Of a DNA stretch of 18,098 bases, positions 8,110-16,236 are shown in pieces (within the stretch, counting starts at the first letter, position 1; each line of letters begins with the position of its first letter). The notes below the pieces were generated by a model, which worked only from the letters and a program-made list of their open reading frames with translations, had not been told where the DNA came from and did not search any database. This DNA comes from Oxalobacteraceae bacterium (GTDB lineage Bacteria > Pseudomonadota > Gammaproteobacteria > Burkholderiales > Burkholderiaceae_D), in the NCBI GenBank assembly GCA_027485535.1, contig JAIXQV010000228.1, positions 1-18,098 on the forward strand. Direction: 5' to 3'. The position numbers were made by a program, and so were the translations under genes.

Positions 8110-9351
8110 ATGGCAACCTCGATTTCAAGCCCGACGAACGGCGCCGCTGCCGTGGCAGAGCTAACGCCAACCCCGACGCTGCAGCAGATGAGGACGCAGC
8201 TGACGGCTGCGTTGCAGCGCATTGCCAGCACAACCACCGATAAGGATCTCCAGAAGACCCTGAAAGATGTGAAGGCCACCGACCCGTCACCCAAAGGCTT
8301 TCCGGCGGGGGTGGGCTGGGCCAACGCGTATCAGATGGTCGCGCGCCGCATTGAAGATAACTCGCCCGCGACGCCGGGTAACTTGGTACTCTCAGAAGAC
8401 CTGCTGAACCTGAACCTGCAGGCCACCAAAAAGCTCAATGCGCTCGGAGTCACTGATTTATCGCGCTTCCCGCGCGGTACCTCGGTCAGTGGCGCGATCG
8501 ACGCGCTTTACAGAGACTCCACCAACGGTGTGCTGGTCTCGGAGTTTGCTAAATCCGGCATCTATGATCTGACTGCATTCCCTGCGGGGACATCCGCCTT
8601 TGCGGCCTTCAAAATGATCGAAGACCCGCAAAAACCTGGCGAGATCTCCACCGATGTGTACCGCAACTACAAAGCGGCGACCGGGGCACTGAAAGCACTT
8701 GGCATCACCACGCTGGTGAACTTCCCGCGTGGTACCACGGTGATTGAGGCGCAGAACACGCTCCAGCCCAAGGCCGAGACTATGTTGGATATGCTCGGCA
8801 TTCCAAAAGCCAAATACGGTGATTACTTCACCGACAGCAAGATCGACCCGCTCAGCGCGTTATCAGTATTGGTGCAATTGCCGAACTCGATCACTAAACT
8901 GAATCCGCTCGACAGAAGCAAAATAGCTGCACTACCTGCCAGCGTTGCCGCTGCCCCGGAGTTGGAGCGCGGGCGCGAACTAGCACGGCAGGCAAACGCG
9001 GCAAAAAATCTGGTGGCATTGGGCTACGACAGCGTCGCACCTTTCGCCAGCATGGCGCGATTTGCTGGAAAAACCCTCAACCCGCTCGATGCCTTCACCA
9101 CCGCCAAGCTAAAACCGGCACCGCTGGACCTACCTCGGCCCACCGCCACCAATACCGAGCGACTGTTTCAGCCGACGCCTGCTGAGCTGAAGCGTAGTTT
9201 TGGACAACCTAACCCTGTCACCAAATCAGTATTCACCCCGCCCTCGAGCCAACGGGTAACGCCAAATCCGCCCGCCACTAACGTCACCGTGGTGAATGCC
9301 GCCTGGGTGATTGCATTCAATCAAAAATTCTGGGGCGCCCGGGGCGGCTGA
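8110..9351 (+). CDS. Unidentified repeat protein with FPxGT motifs
   Basis: I do not recognise a family for this 413-residue protein. The N terminus (1-40) is rich in Ala, Ser, Thr and Pro. The core carries a repeated unit of the form LG(V/I)xxLxxFPxGTxxxxA: GFPAG at 63-67, ALGVTDLSRFPRGT at 111-124, SGIYDLTAFPAGT at 149-161 and ALGITTLVNFPRGT at 196-209, with weaker copies from LGIPKAKYGDYF (229-240) and LGYDSVAPFASM (304-315). The C-terminal 75 residues are Pro-rich and end in a hydrophobic/aromatic tail containing AWVIAFNQKFWG. It has no Cys and no His, no signal peptide and no membrane helix, so a metal-dependent or Cys/His-based enzyme is unlikely; a structural or scaffolding role fits better. 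An AAGG (8103-8106) precedes the ATG at short spacing. It lies 160 bp downstream of cphA on the same strand; a role with cyanophycin is only a positional guess. A weak terminator follows. Confidence 0.8.
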   Translation: MATSISSPTNGAAAVAELTPTPTLQQMRTQLTAALQRIASTTTDKDLQKTLKDVKATDPSPKGFPAGVGWANAYQMVARRIEDNSPATPGNLVLSEDLLNLNLQATKKLNALGVTDLSRFPRGTSVSGAIDALYRDSTNGVLVSEFAKSGIYDLTAFPAGTSAFAAFKMIEDPQKPGEISTDVYRNYKAATGALKALGITTLVNFPRGTTVIEAQNTLQPKAETMLDMLGIPKAKYGDYFTDSKIDPLSALSVLVQLPNSITKLNPLDRSKIAALPASVAAAPELERGRELARQANAAKNLVALGYDSVAPFASMARFAGKTLNPLDAFTTAKLKPAPLDLPRPTATNTERLFQPTPAELKRSFGQPNPVTKSVFTPPSSQRVTPNPPATNVTVVNAAWVIAFNQKFWGARGG

Positions 9352-9371
9352 TCCGGATTGTTGTTTTTTTT
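9339..9371 (+). terminator. Weak possible terminator after the repeat-protein gene
   Basis: A short GC stem (CCGG at 9339-9342 with CCGG at 9353-9356, overlapping the stop codon) is followed, after seven bases, by a run of eight T (9364-9371). The stem is only 4 bp, so this is a weak call, supported mainly by the T-run and by its position at the end of the gene. Confidence 0.35.
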
Positions 9372-9387
9372 AAAATCGTTTGATTTA

Positions 9388-9404
9388 CTTCGTATTTTAC
9401 GAAG
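9388..9404. promoter_or_regulatory. Perfect 7-bp palindrome, operator candidate for the efflux operon
   Basis: CTTCGTA (9388-9394) and TACGAAG (9398-9404) form a perfect inverted repeat around TTT, 75 bp before the efflux operon start. It has no downstream T-run, so an operator for a dimeric regulator is more likely than a terminator. No regulator gene is in the window. Confidence 0.45.
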
Positions 9405-9409
9405 CTAGG

Positions 9410-9447
9410 TCTCGATTACCTGACGGAAAAACTCTAGATTTCCTGAC
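9410..9447 (+). promoter_or_regulatory. 15-bp imperfect direct repeat upstream of the efflux operon
   Basis: TCTCGATTACCTGAC (9410-9424) and TCTAGATTTCCTGAC (9433-9447) match at 13 of 15 positions with a start-to-start distance of 23 bp, about two helical turns. Tandem half-sites on one face of the helix are typical of response regulators such as those that control metal-efflux operons. The second copy runs into CATAAT (9447-9452), a possible -10 element, with no good -35 at proper spacing, which would suit an activator-dependent promoter. The repeat is observed; its role is inferred. Confidence 0.5.
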
Positions 9448-9478
9448 ATAATCGCAAGCTGTTTCCGACAGATCCGCG

Positions 9479-10846
9479 ATGATGACAAACCCTTTGCCGG
9501 TGGCACCGCCACTTACTCACTCGAAGTCAATTGACCCAAGCATTAAGCCGACCCCTATAGCAAAGCAGCGTGCCGCTGGTTTCCGGCTCGGTGTCGTCGT
9601 TGCCACCTTAGTAAGCGCCTGGCTATCGTTGAGTATGCCGCTCGCGCGAGCAGAAAACTCGGCGGTTGCTGAAGCCAAGCTTGTCACGGTCGACGAGCTG
9701 GTCAATACCATTCTGCAACACAACACGGGTTTGAATGCTGCTCGCCGCGCGATCGACATCGCAACGGCGGGTGTCACCACTGCGGGCGCCTACCCCAACC
9801 CGCGGCTCGAGTTAAACGGTGGCCGAGGCTCTGCGATCACCCCGGGCACCACCAGTGGCAGCATTGTTGGCGTTGGTGTTTCGCAGTTGATTGAAAACCC
9901 CGCCCTGCGCAGTGCGCGTATCAACAGCGCGCTATTCGCCGAGCAAGGCTCGCAGCAAGCCTACGCCACGACACGGAATGAACTAGTCGGTTTGGTCCGC
10001 CTGCGCACCAATGAATACCTGCTGCGAAAACTGCAGGCACGTGAAGCTGCCGAGTCGCTGTCCCTGCTGGAACAAATCCGTGAGCGCATCAAGGTGCGCG
10101 TAGAAACCGGCGAGACCGGTAAGCTGGATCTAATCCGCGCTGATGCAGAAATCATTAATGCACGTCAGCGCGAAGAGACTGCGCGACTACAAATTGCGCA
10201 GTCCGCCATCACGCTCAACCGCTTGGCAGCCGGCATGTTGCCAGTGCGTTGGGAGCTGGAAGGCAATCTGGAGGAAACCCGCGTCTTACCTGCGCTGGAT
10301 CAATTAAAAGTAGAAGCCGTTCAATTCAACCCCGAGGTACGACTGCTCGAAGCCGAACTCGATCGGACTAAGTCACGCGTTGAGGAAGCCGCTGCCAGCG
10401 TGATCCCCGGTGTTGAGCTACGCGCATCACAGCTGCGTGAACCTGATCTTCGTAACGACATGATTGGTCTGTCGGTGCAGATTCCAATTCTCGATCAGCG
10501 TCGCGGTCCCAAGGCCGAAGCTGCTGCCGAGCGCGAGCGCACCCGCGGTAGGCTCGAGGGTCGCCGAGCAGAGTTGGTACAGCAACTTGAACTCTCACGT
10601 CGTGCAGTCGATATCGCGACGGTGCGTGTCAAAGCCTTATCCGAAGGTGCAGTTCGTTCGTCAGAAGCAGCGTTGCGTGTTGCCGAAGCAGCTTACCGTT
10701 TTGGTGAACGTGGCATCCTCGAAGTGCTTGATGCGCAGCGTGTCTTGCGTGCCGTCAGACAAGACCTGCTGCTGGCGCGTTATGAATTGCAATCAGCCTT
10801 AATCGAGCTTGACGTACTCACCGGCCGCTATGCCGCAGAAAAATAA
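9479..10846 (+). CDS. czcC: TolC-family outer-membrane efflux protein (CzcC type)
   Basis: This 455-residue protein is the outer-membrane channel of a tripartite RND efflux pump. A signal peptide is visible although its N-terminal polar part is long: about 36 residues, then the hydrophobic core LGVVVATLVSAWLSLSMPL (37-55) and a likely cleavage site after Ala 58 (ARA-EN). The rest shows two outer-membrane-factor repeats with long Ala/Arg/Glu-rich coiled-coil helices (about 145-250 and 335-450) and motifs such as AYPNPRLELNGG and GERGILEVLDAQRVLR that are typical of CzcC/CusC-like channels. It is first in a three-gene operon, 28 bp before the adapter gene. The start is uncertain by one codon (ATG ATG at 9479 and 9482), and no strong Shine-Dalgarno is present. 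The family is certain; the metal is not shown by this subunit. Confidence 0.9.
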   Translation: MMTNPLPVAPPLTHSKSIDPSIKPTPIAKQRAAGFRLGVVVATLVSAWLSLSMPLARAENSAVAEAKLVTVDELVNTILQHNTGLNAARRAIDIATAGVTTAGAYPNPRLELNGGRGSAITPGTTSGSIVGVGVSQLIENPALRSARINSALFAEQGSQQAYATTRNELVGLVRLRTNEYLLRKLQAREAAESLSLLEQIRERIKVRVETGETGKLDLIRADAEIINARQREETARLQIAQSAITLNRLAAGMLPVRWELEGNLEETRVLPALDQLKVEAVQFNPEVRLLEAELDRTKSRVEEAAASVIPGVELRASQLREPDLRNDMIGLSVQIPILDQRRGPKAEAAAERERTRGRLEGRRAELVQQLELSRRAVDIATVRVKALSEGAVRSSEAALRVAEAAYRFGERGILEVLDAQRVLRAVRQDLLLARYELQSALIELDVLTGRYAAEK

Positions 10847-10874
10847 TCCTCCCCTGACTAAAAAGCGAAGCGCA

Positions 10875-12062
10875 ATGAAACCTTTGCACGCATTCACCCT
10901 ACCCTCACTGCTTGCAGCCATGCTGCTGCTGGCTGCTTGTGACAAAAAAGAAGCACCCAAGGCCGCCGGGGCAGCAGCGCCCGCGGGCGCCCCCGCAAAA
11001 GCGGCAGCCAAGCCCGCCGATCCGATGATCGTCGAGCTTACGCCCGAGATGACCAAGGCCTTCCGTGTCGAGCCCGCCACCATGGCCGATATCGCAGTCG
11101 AGCAAAAGGTGGCTGGAAGAATCGAAGCGAATGAACGCTTGACGATGCGTATTGGCTCCTCGGTCACCGGGCGTGTCATACAAGTGTTTGCCGAAGTGGG
11201 TGATCGCGTCCAAGCGGGTCAGTCACTCGCCACGCTATCGAGCCCAGAACTGACCAATGCGCAGTTGTCGTATCTGCGTGCTTTGTCGATGTCTAGCTTG
11301 GCAGAACGTGCGGTTGAACGTGCCAAAGCGCTGGTAGCCGCCGATGTGATTGGTACCGCAGAGTTGCAGCGGCGCGAGGTTGAGCTATCGGTCGCACGTG
11401 CAGAAATGCGCGCAGCGCATGATCAATTACGCTTGATCGGTCTGCGTGAAGAAACTATCGAAAAACTTCGTCAGACCGGCGCGATTGCCAGCGAAGTCAA
11501 TATCCGTGCAACGCGCAGTGGCGTGGTGATTGAGCGTAAAGTCAGCCAAGGTCAGGTAGCGCAGCCGGGTGACCCGATGTTTACCGTGGCCGACCTGTCC
11601 AATGTCTGGGTAATTGGCGCGCTGCCGGAGCAAGATGCCAACTCGGTACATATCAACCAGCAGGTCGATGTCCAAGTATCCGCGCTCGGCGCCCAGAAAC
11701 TTAGCGGCAAAATCGTCTTCGTGAGTGACACCGTACAACCGGATACGCGTACTGTACCCATTCGTACCGAGGTCAAAAACCCGAAATTCGAACTCAAGCC
11801 ACAGATGCTCGCCACGCTGACGCTAAGCGGTATTCGTGTCAAACAACTTGCCGTACCTGCCACGGCGGTGGTGCGCGAGAACGATAAAGACTACGTGTTC
11901 GTCAAACTCGCTGAAAACCGATTCCGGCTGACCGAAGTGACGCTCGATCCCGCGGCCGGTGAGCTGCGTCCTGTGCGCAAAGGCATTGATGAAGGCACAC
12001 CCGTCGTGGTGGATGGCAGCTTCCACCTGAACAGCCAGCGCAAACGCGCCGAGCTGGAGTAA
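10875..12062 (+). CDS. czcB: RND efflux periplasmic adapter lipoprotein (CzcB type)
   Basis: This 395-residue protein links the inner-membrane pump to the outer-membrane channel. I chose ATG 10875, not the in-frame ATG at 10809 inside czcC, because it places a classic lipoprotein signal at the N terminus: a hydrophobic core, then LAAC with the lipidated Cys at 22. Asp at +2 (Cys-Asp) is the inner-membrane retention signal in enterics and fits an adapter such as AcrA. After an Ala/Pro/Lys-rich linker (about 25-50) come the two lipoyl half-motifs (about 99-125 and 207-238) around a helical hairpin (about 127-200), then the beta-barrel and membrane-proximal parts, including TVQPDTRTVPIRTEVKNP (286-303). 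There is no His-rich metal-binding N terminus and no Met cluster, so the sequence does not reveal the substrate. Its stop is 4 bp before the czcA ATG. Confidence 0.92.
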   Translation: MKPLHAFTLPSLLAAMLLLAACDKKEAPKAAGAAAPAGAPAKAAAKPADPMIVELTPEMTKAFRVEPATMADIAVEQKVAGRIEANERLTMRIGSSVTGRVIQVFAEVGDRVQAGQSLATLSSPELTNAQLSYLRALSMSSLAERAVERAKALVAADVIGTAELQRREVELSVARAEMRAAHDQLRLIGLREETIEKLRQTGAIASEVNIRATRSGVVIERKVSQGQVAQPGDPMFTVADLSNVWVIGALPEQDANSVHINQQVDVQVSALGAQKLSGKIVFVSDTVQPDTRTVPIRTEVKNPKFELKPQMLATLTLSGIRVKQLAVPATAVVRENDKDYVFVKLAENRFRLTEVTLDPAAGELRPVRKGIDEGTPVVVDGSFHLNSQRKRAELE

Positions 12063-12066
12063 GCCC

Positions 12067-15000
12067 ATGAATGCACTGATCAAGGCAGCGCTGTCACAGC
12101 GCCTGTTGATGGTGGTGATCGCGTTCGCGCTGGTCGGTTTCGGTCTGCGCGCCTCGATGAAACTGTCGGTGGATGCATTCCCCGACGTCACCAACATACA
12201 AGTCCAAGTAGCCACCGAAGCACCCGGACGGACACCGGAAGAAGTCGAGCGCTTTGTCACTGTGCCGGTGGAGATCGGCATGACCGGCTTGCCCGGCCTG
12301 ACCGAGATGCGCTCGCTGAACCGAAATGGCCTGTCGATTGTGACGCTGGTGTTCACCGACAGCACCGATGTTTACTTCGCGCGCCAGTTAGTCATGGAGC
12401 GTCTGATGGAAGTGCGCTCGCGCTTGCCGGCTGATGTCACACCGATTCTCGGCCCGGTATCGACAGGTCTGGGCGAAGTATTTCAATACACCCTCGAACT
12501 CCCCAACGACGGCAAAAGTAAGCTAAGTGAAGCCGAGTTGATGGAGCGGCGCTCGATTCAGGATTGGGTGGTTCGCCCCATGTTGCGCTCGATCTCGGGC
12601 GTGGCGGAGATTAACTCGTTTGGTGGCTACGAGAAGCAGTATCAAGTGCTCGTCAATCCGGATCGACTACGGCACTACCAGCTAAGCATGGACGAAGTAC
12701 GTACCGCGATCGCTGCGAATAATGCCAACTCTGGTGGTGGCATTCTGCCGCAAGGCGCGGAGCAGTTTCTGGTGCGCGGCGTGGGTCTCGCACGCTCGGT
12801 TGAAGATATCGGCAACATCGTGCTGAAGGAAGAGCGTGGTGTTGCTGTGTTCGTGCGAGATGTCGCTCAAGTCAAAATCGGCTCTGCCGTGCGAATGGGT
12901 GCAATCGTCAAAGATGGTGTGACCGAAGCGACCGGGGGCATCGTGATGATGCTCAAAGGTGGCAATGCCAAAGAAATCGTCACCCGTATCAAGCAGCGTG
13001 TCGCTGAAATCAATAGCAAGCAAATGCTGCCGGGTGGATTACAGATTGTGCCCTTCTACGACCGTACCGAATTAGTCGATGCTTCGCTCTGGATGGTCGG
13101 CAAGGTCTTGATCGAAGGGGTGATTCTGGTGGTGGTGGTGCTGTTCATCTTCCTAGGTGATCTGCGCTCGTCATTGGTTGTGATTGCTACGCTGGTGATC
13201 ACCCCCTTGGTCACCTTCATGGTTATGAACAAGATCGGCTTGTCGGCCAACTTGATGTCTCTGGGCGGATTAGCGATTGCCATCGGTTTAATGGTCGATG
13301 GCACGGTGGTGGTGGTTGAAAACGTGTTCCATAAACTAGGGCACGCCAAACCCGAAGAGCGCTTGAAAGTCGTGCTGGAGGCAACGATCGACGTTGCTAA
13401 GCCCACCATCTACGGTATCTCGATCATCATTCTGGTATTCCTGCCACTGATGACCCTGACCGGCATGGAAGGAAAAATGTTCGGCCCGCTGGCGCTCACC
13501 ATTGCGATTGCTTTGGCAGTGTCATTGGCGATATCGCTGTTTCTCTCGCCAGCGCTGTGTGCCTACATCTTGAAAGGTGGTGCCGATCACGACACCAAGC
13601 CGATCGCTTTCATGAAGCGCTACTACCTCAAGATGCTGAATGCGGCGATGGCTTCACAAAAGAAAACAGTCGCCGCTGCTGTTGCATTATTGCTCGCTTC
13701 GTTTGCGCTATTTCCTTTCCTCGGCAAGAGCTTCATCCCGATCATGAAGGAAGGCTCGATCACGCCGACCATTATTCGTATGCCAAGCATTGCGATTGAT
13801 GAAGCGGTCAAAATTGACATGGAGGTGATGAAAATCGTCAGCCAGGTTCCTGGCGTCACCAAAGCGATGTCAGTGCTGGGCCGCGGTGAATCACCGGCTG
13901 ACCCATCGGGACCGAATGAATCTAACCCGATTGTTTCCATGGATCCGGAATCTGGTCGACGCCAGGTCGAGATCGAGGAAGATATCCGCAAAGCGCTGAC
14001 CCACATTCCGGGTGTTCAGATTGTGATGAACCAACCGATTGCGCAGCGTGTTGATGAAATGCTGACCGGTGTGCGTTCGCAGTTGGCAATCAAGATATTT
14101 GGCGATGACCTGAACGAGTTAAAGCGCTTGTCCGAGCAAGTCGCACAGATCGTCAAGACGGTTCCCGGTGCGCGTGATATCCGGGTGGATCGCTTGTCCG
14201 GGCAACAGACCCTCACCATCGATATCGATCGTCGCGCGATTGCACGTCACGGCATTAATGTGGCCGATATTCACACCATCATTGAAACAGCGATTGGTGG
14301 CAGTGAAGTCAGCCAGCTGTATGAAGGTGAGCGACGCTATGCGATCCAGCTGCGTTATCCCGAGAGTTTCCGTAACTCGGTCGATATCATTCGCGAGACC
14401 ACACTGCGCACGGCCGACAACGCACTGATTCCGCTGGAGAGTGTCGCCACGATCAAGGTGGTGGATAGCCCACCGATGATCAACCGCGAATTGGGTAAGC
14501 GCCGCGTTGTGGTGGGCAGTAATGTGGTCGATCGCGACCTGGGTGGCTTCGTGGCCGAGGTGCAGCAACGGGTTGAAGCCGAGGTCAAACTACCCGAGGG
14601 CTACTACTTCTCCTGGGGTGGTCAGTTCGAGAACATGCAGCGCGCCATGGGCACCTTGATGGTGATCGTGCCGCTGACGGTAGTTGCCATCTACTTCCTG
14701 CTGTTCATGATGTTTAACTCGGTACGACTGGCGGGGCTGATTATTACCGTGCTGCCGTTTGCGTCGATTGGTGGCGTGTTCGGGCTTGCAATCACTGGTG
14801 AATACTTGTCCGTACCGGCCTCAGTAGGCTTCATCGCGCTGTGGGGTATCGCGGTACTGAATGGTGTGGTGCTGATCACCTATGTGCGTAGCCTGCGCGA
14901 GGACGGTGTGCCACTCGACCAAGCCTTGCGTGATGGTTGCGCACAGCGCTTCAGGCCGGTGATGATGACCGCCACTGTGGCTTTACTCGGTCTGGTGCCC

Positions 15001-15168
15001 TTCCTGTTTGCCACCGGCCCCGGCTCTGAAGTACAGCGCCCACTGGCGGTGGTGGTGATTGGTGGATTGATCACCTCCACGCTACTCACGCTGGTCGTTC
15101 TACCCGTGCTGTATCGCTGGTTCGAGCCGCCCGTCATTCCCAAAAAGATCGGCGACGAATTCAGCTAA
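12067..15168 (+). CDS. czcA: Heavy-metal efflux RND pump (CzcA/CusA family)
   Basis: This 1033-residue inner-membrane proton-driven pump takes divalent or monovalent metal ions from the periplasm or cytoplasm and passes them to the CzcC channel. It has the HME-RND pattern: an N-terminal helix, the periplasmic loop with VDAFPDVTN (35-43) and TEAPGRTPEEVE (50-61), and the TM4 block GLAIAIGLMVDGTVVVVEN (401-419) with Asp 411 and Glu 418. The first Asp of the CzcA-type DFGxxxDG motif is missing (AIG instead of DFG), as in CusA. At the CusA substrate methionines the picture is mixed: Met 571 appears to align with one of them, while the QRVDEMLTGVR segment (659-669) is CzcA-like. The substrate is therefore open between Zn/Co/Cd/Ni and Cu/Ag. 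Length is normal and there is no frameshift. A strong hairpin after the stop probably ends the operon. Confidence 0.93.
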   Translation: MNALIKAALSQRLLMVVIAFALVGFGLRASMKLSVDAFPDVTNIQVQVATEAPGRTPEEVERFVTVPVEIGMTGLPGLTEMRSLNRNGLSIVTLVFTDSTDVYFARQLVMERLMEVRSRLPADVTPILGPVSTGLGEVFQYTLELPNDGKSKLSEAELMERRSIQDWVVRPMLRSISGVAEINSFGGYEKQYQVLVNPDRLRHYQLSMDEVRTAIAANNANSGGGILPQGAEQFLVRGVGLARSVEDIGNIVLKEERGVAVFVRDVAQVKIGSAVRMGAIVKDGVTEATGGIVMMLKGGNAKEIVTRIKQRVAEINSKQMLPGGLQIVPFYDRTELVDASLWMVGKVLIEGVILVVVVLFIFLGDLRSSLVVIATLVITPLVTFMVMNKIGLSANLMSLGGLAIAIGLMVDGTVVVVENVFHKLGHAKPEERLKVVLEATIDVAKPTIYGISIIILVFLPLMTLTGMEGKMFGPLALTIAIALAVSLAISLFLSPALCAYILKGGADHDTKPIAFMKRYYLKMLNAAMASQKKTVAAAVALLLASFALFPFLGKSFIPIMKEGSITPTIIRMPSIAIDEAVKIDMEVMKIVSQVPGVTKAMSVLGRGESPADPSGPNESNPIVSMDPESGRRQVEIEEDIRKALTHIPGVQIVMNQPIAQRVDEMLTGVRSQLAIKIFGDDLNELKRLSEQVAQIVKTVPGARDIRVDRLSGQQTLTIDIDRRAIARHGINVADIHTIIETAIGGSEVSQLYEGERRYAIQLRYPESFRNSVDIIRETTLRTADNALIPLESVATIKVVDSPPMINRELGKRRVVVGSNVVDRDLGGFVAEVQQRVEAEVKLPEGYYFSWGGQFENMQRAMGTLMVIVPLTVVAIYFLLFMMFNSVRLAGLIITVLPFASIGGVFGLAITGEYLSVPASVGFIALWGIAVLNGVVLITYVRSLREDGVPLDQALRDGCAQRFRPVMMTATVALLGLVPFLFATGPGSEVQRPLAVVVIGGLITSTLLTLVVLPVLYRWFEPPVIPKKIGDEFS

Positions 15169-15180
15169 TCAAATCAAGGC

Positions 15181-15208
15181 CGGGCCGGAGTTCTCATTCT
15201 CCGGCCCG
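15181..15208 (+). terminator. Strong hairpin at the end of the efflux operon
   Basis: CGGGCCGGAG (15181-15190) pairs perfectly with CTCCGGCCCG (15199-15208) around an 8-nt loop, 12 bp after the czcA stop. There is no T-run after it, so it may act as an mRNA 3'-end protector or a Rho-assisted terminator and not as a classic intrinsic one. Confidence 0.5.
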
Positions 15209-15224
15209 CGCCGTTCGCACCAAG

Positions 15225-15263
15225 GTTTCCATCGCCGCAGGTTAAACTCCGCGTGATGGAAAC
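15225..15263 (+). promoter_or_regulatory. Inverted repeat that would hide the lipid-kinase start codon
   Basis: GTTTCCATC (15225-15233) is perfectly complementary to GATGGAAAC (15255-15263), which contains the ATG at 15256. The 21-nt loop holds the AGG (15239-15241) that could serve as ribosome binding site. If formed in the mRNA the hairpin would occlude the start codon. The pairing is seen; regulation is inference. Confidence 0.35.
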
Positions 15264-16236
15264 TTCTCTCCCACCCGATCAAATATCCGACGCGCCGGCG
15301 ACACGCACCGAGCGTGAAGCGAAAACCGTCTTGCTGCTGAATGCCAATGCAGCCGGTGGCCGCGCAGCAGCTTACAAACGGCAAATCGAAGAGCACACAG
15401 CAAAGCTGCCACGGCGGCCCATGCTGTTTGTCAGTCGCGACGCACAAATGGCGATTCGTTTAATCGATGCATTACCTGCGGGTAGCCGAGTGATTGTGTT
15501 TGGTGGCGATGGCACGGTGAATCAACTCCTGCCCTCGCTATTGGCCGGTGGTCATACGCTCGGCATAGTGGCAGTTGGCAGCGGTAACGACACCGCGCGG
15601 GCCTTGGGTGTCGACCGTATGAAATGGCCCACTGCGCTTGATCACGCGCTGCAAGCCGCACCAGAGAATATCGATCTGGGTGAGATCACGTATACCAATG
15701 CGCGCGGCTTCACCCAGACCAAACTGTTTGTGTCGAGTTTCTGCGCAGGCTTCGATGCCGCGACTGTTCAGCAAACACAGTCGCTGCCTACTTGGTTAGG
15801 TGGCATGCCGCGCTATATGCTGGCGACCTTCGTCATGCTTGCGACGCTCGACAGCTTCGATCTGCGAATTTCCATCGACGGTAAAGCCATTCATGCTGGC
15901 CCCGTGCTACTGGCGAGTGCACTGAACACCGCCACCTATGGCGGCGGTATGCAAATCGCCCCCAGCGCATTGATTGATGATGGCGCACTGGATTTGATGA
16001 TCGCCGAACGTATGGGTTTAATGCGCGTGCTGTCGCTGCTGCCACGCATGCTGGTCGGCCGCCACCTGGGCGAGCCCGGCGTCATCCATCAATGCTTTGG
16101 TGATCTGCACATCAAAGCGCAGCAGCCCGTACCGATGGCTGCCGATGGTGAATATCTCGGCGAAGCCATCGAGGCCAGCCTTCGTATCAAGCCGGCACAG
16201 TTGCCTGTACTGCGCGCGCAAAGCGCTCAGGGCTAG
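15253..16236 (+). CDS. Diacylglycerol kinase/lipid kinase family protein
   Basis: This 327-residue protein belongs to the DAGK catalytic-domain superfamily (YegS/BmrU-like lipid kinases, related to sphingosine and NAD kinases). Key motifs are the start strand LLLNANAAGGRA (27-38), the nucleotide-binding GGDGTVN (84-90) and GSGNDTAR (109-116). The C-terminal beta domain ends with MAADGEYLG, the conserved Asp-Gly block. It probably phosphorylates a lipid such as diacylglycerol at the membrane face; the actual substrate cannot be read from the sequence. There is no signal peptide or transmembrane helix. The start is GTG 15253 or ATG 15256, which are adjacent codons. It is separated from the efflux operon by a hairpin, so it is probably its own unit. 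Its last 50 bp overlap the 3' end of the convergent glutamate-synthase-like gene. Confidence 0.88.
   Translation: MMETSLPPDQISDAPATRTEREAKTVLLLNANAAGGRAAAYKRQIEEHTAKLPRRPMLFVSRDAQMAIRLIDALPAGSRVIVFGGDGTVNQLLPSLLAGGHTLGIVAVGSGNDTARALGVDRMKWPTALDHALQAAPENIDLGEITYTNARGFTQTKLFVSSFCAGFDAATVQQTQSLPTWLGGMPRYMLATFVMLATLDSFDLRISIDGKAIHAGPVLLASALNTATYGGGMQIAPSALIDDGALDLMIAERMGLMRVLSLLPRMLVGRHLGEPGVIHQCFGDLHIKAQQPVPMAADGEYLGEAIEASLRIKPAQLPVLRAQSAQG

Noticed and set aside
8061..8243. 60-codon plus-strand frame overlapping the start of the repeat-protein gene
   Set aside because: It shifts frame against the longer gene, is rich in Arg/Asp/Ala from GC-rich codons, and has no motif.
10809..10874. In-frame upstream start of the adapter gene inside czcC
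   Set aside because: It would bury the lipoprotein signal and its LAAC lipobox behind 22 extra residues; ATG 10875 gives a normal lipoprotein.
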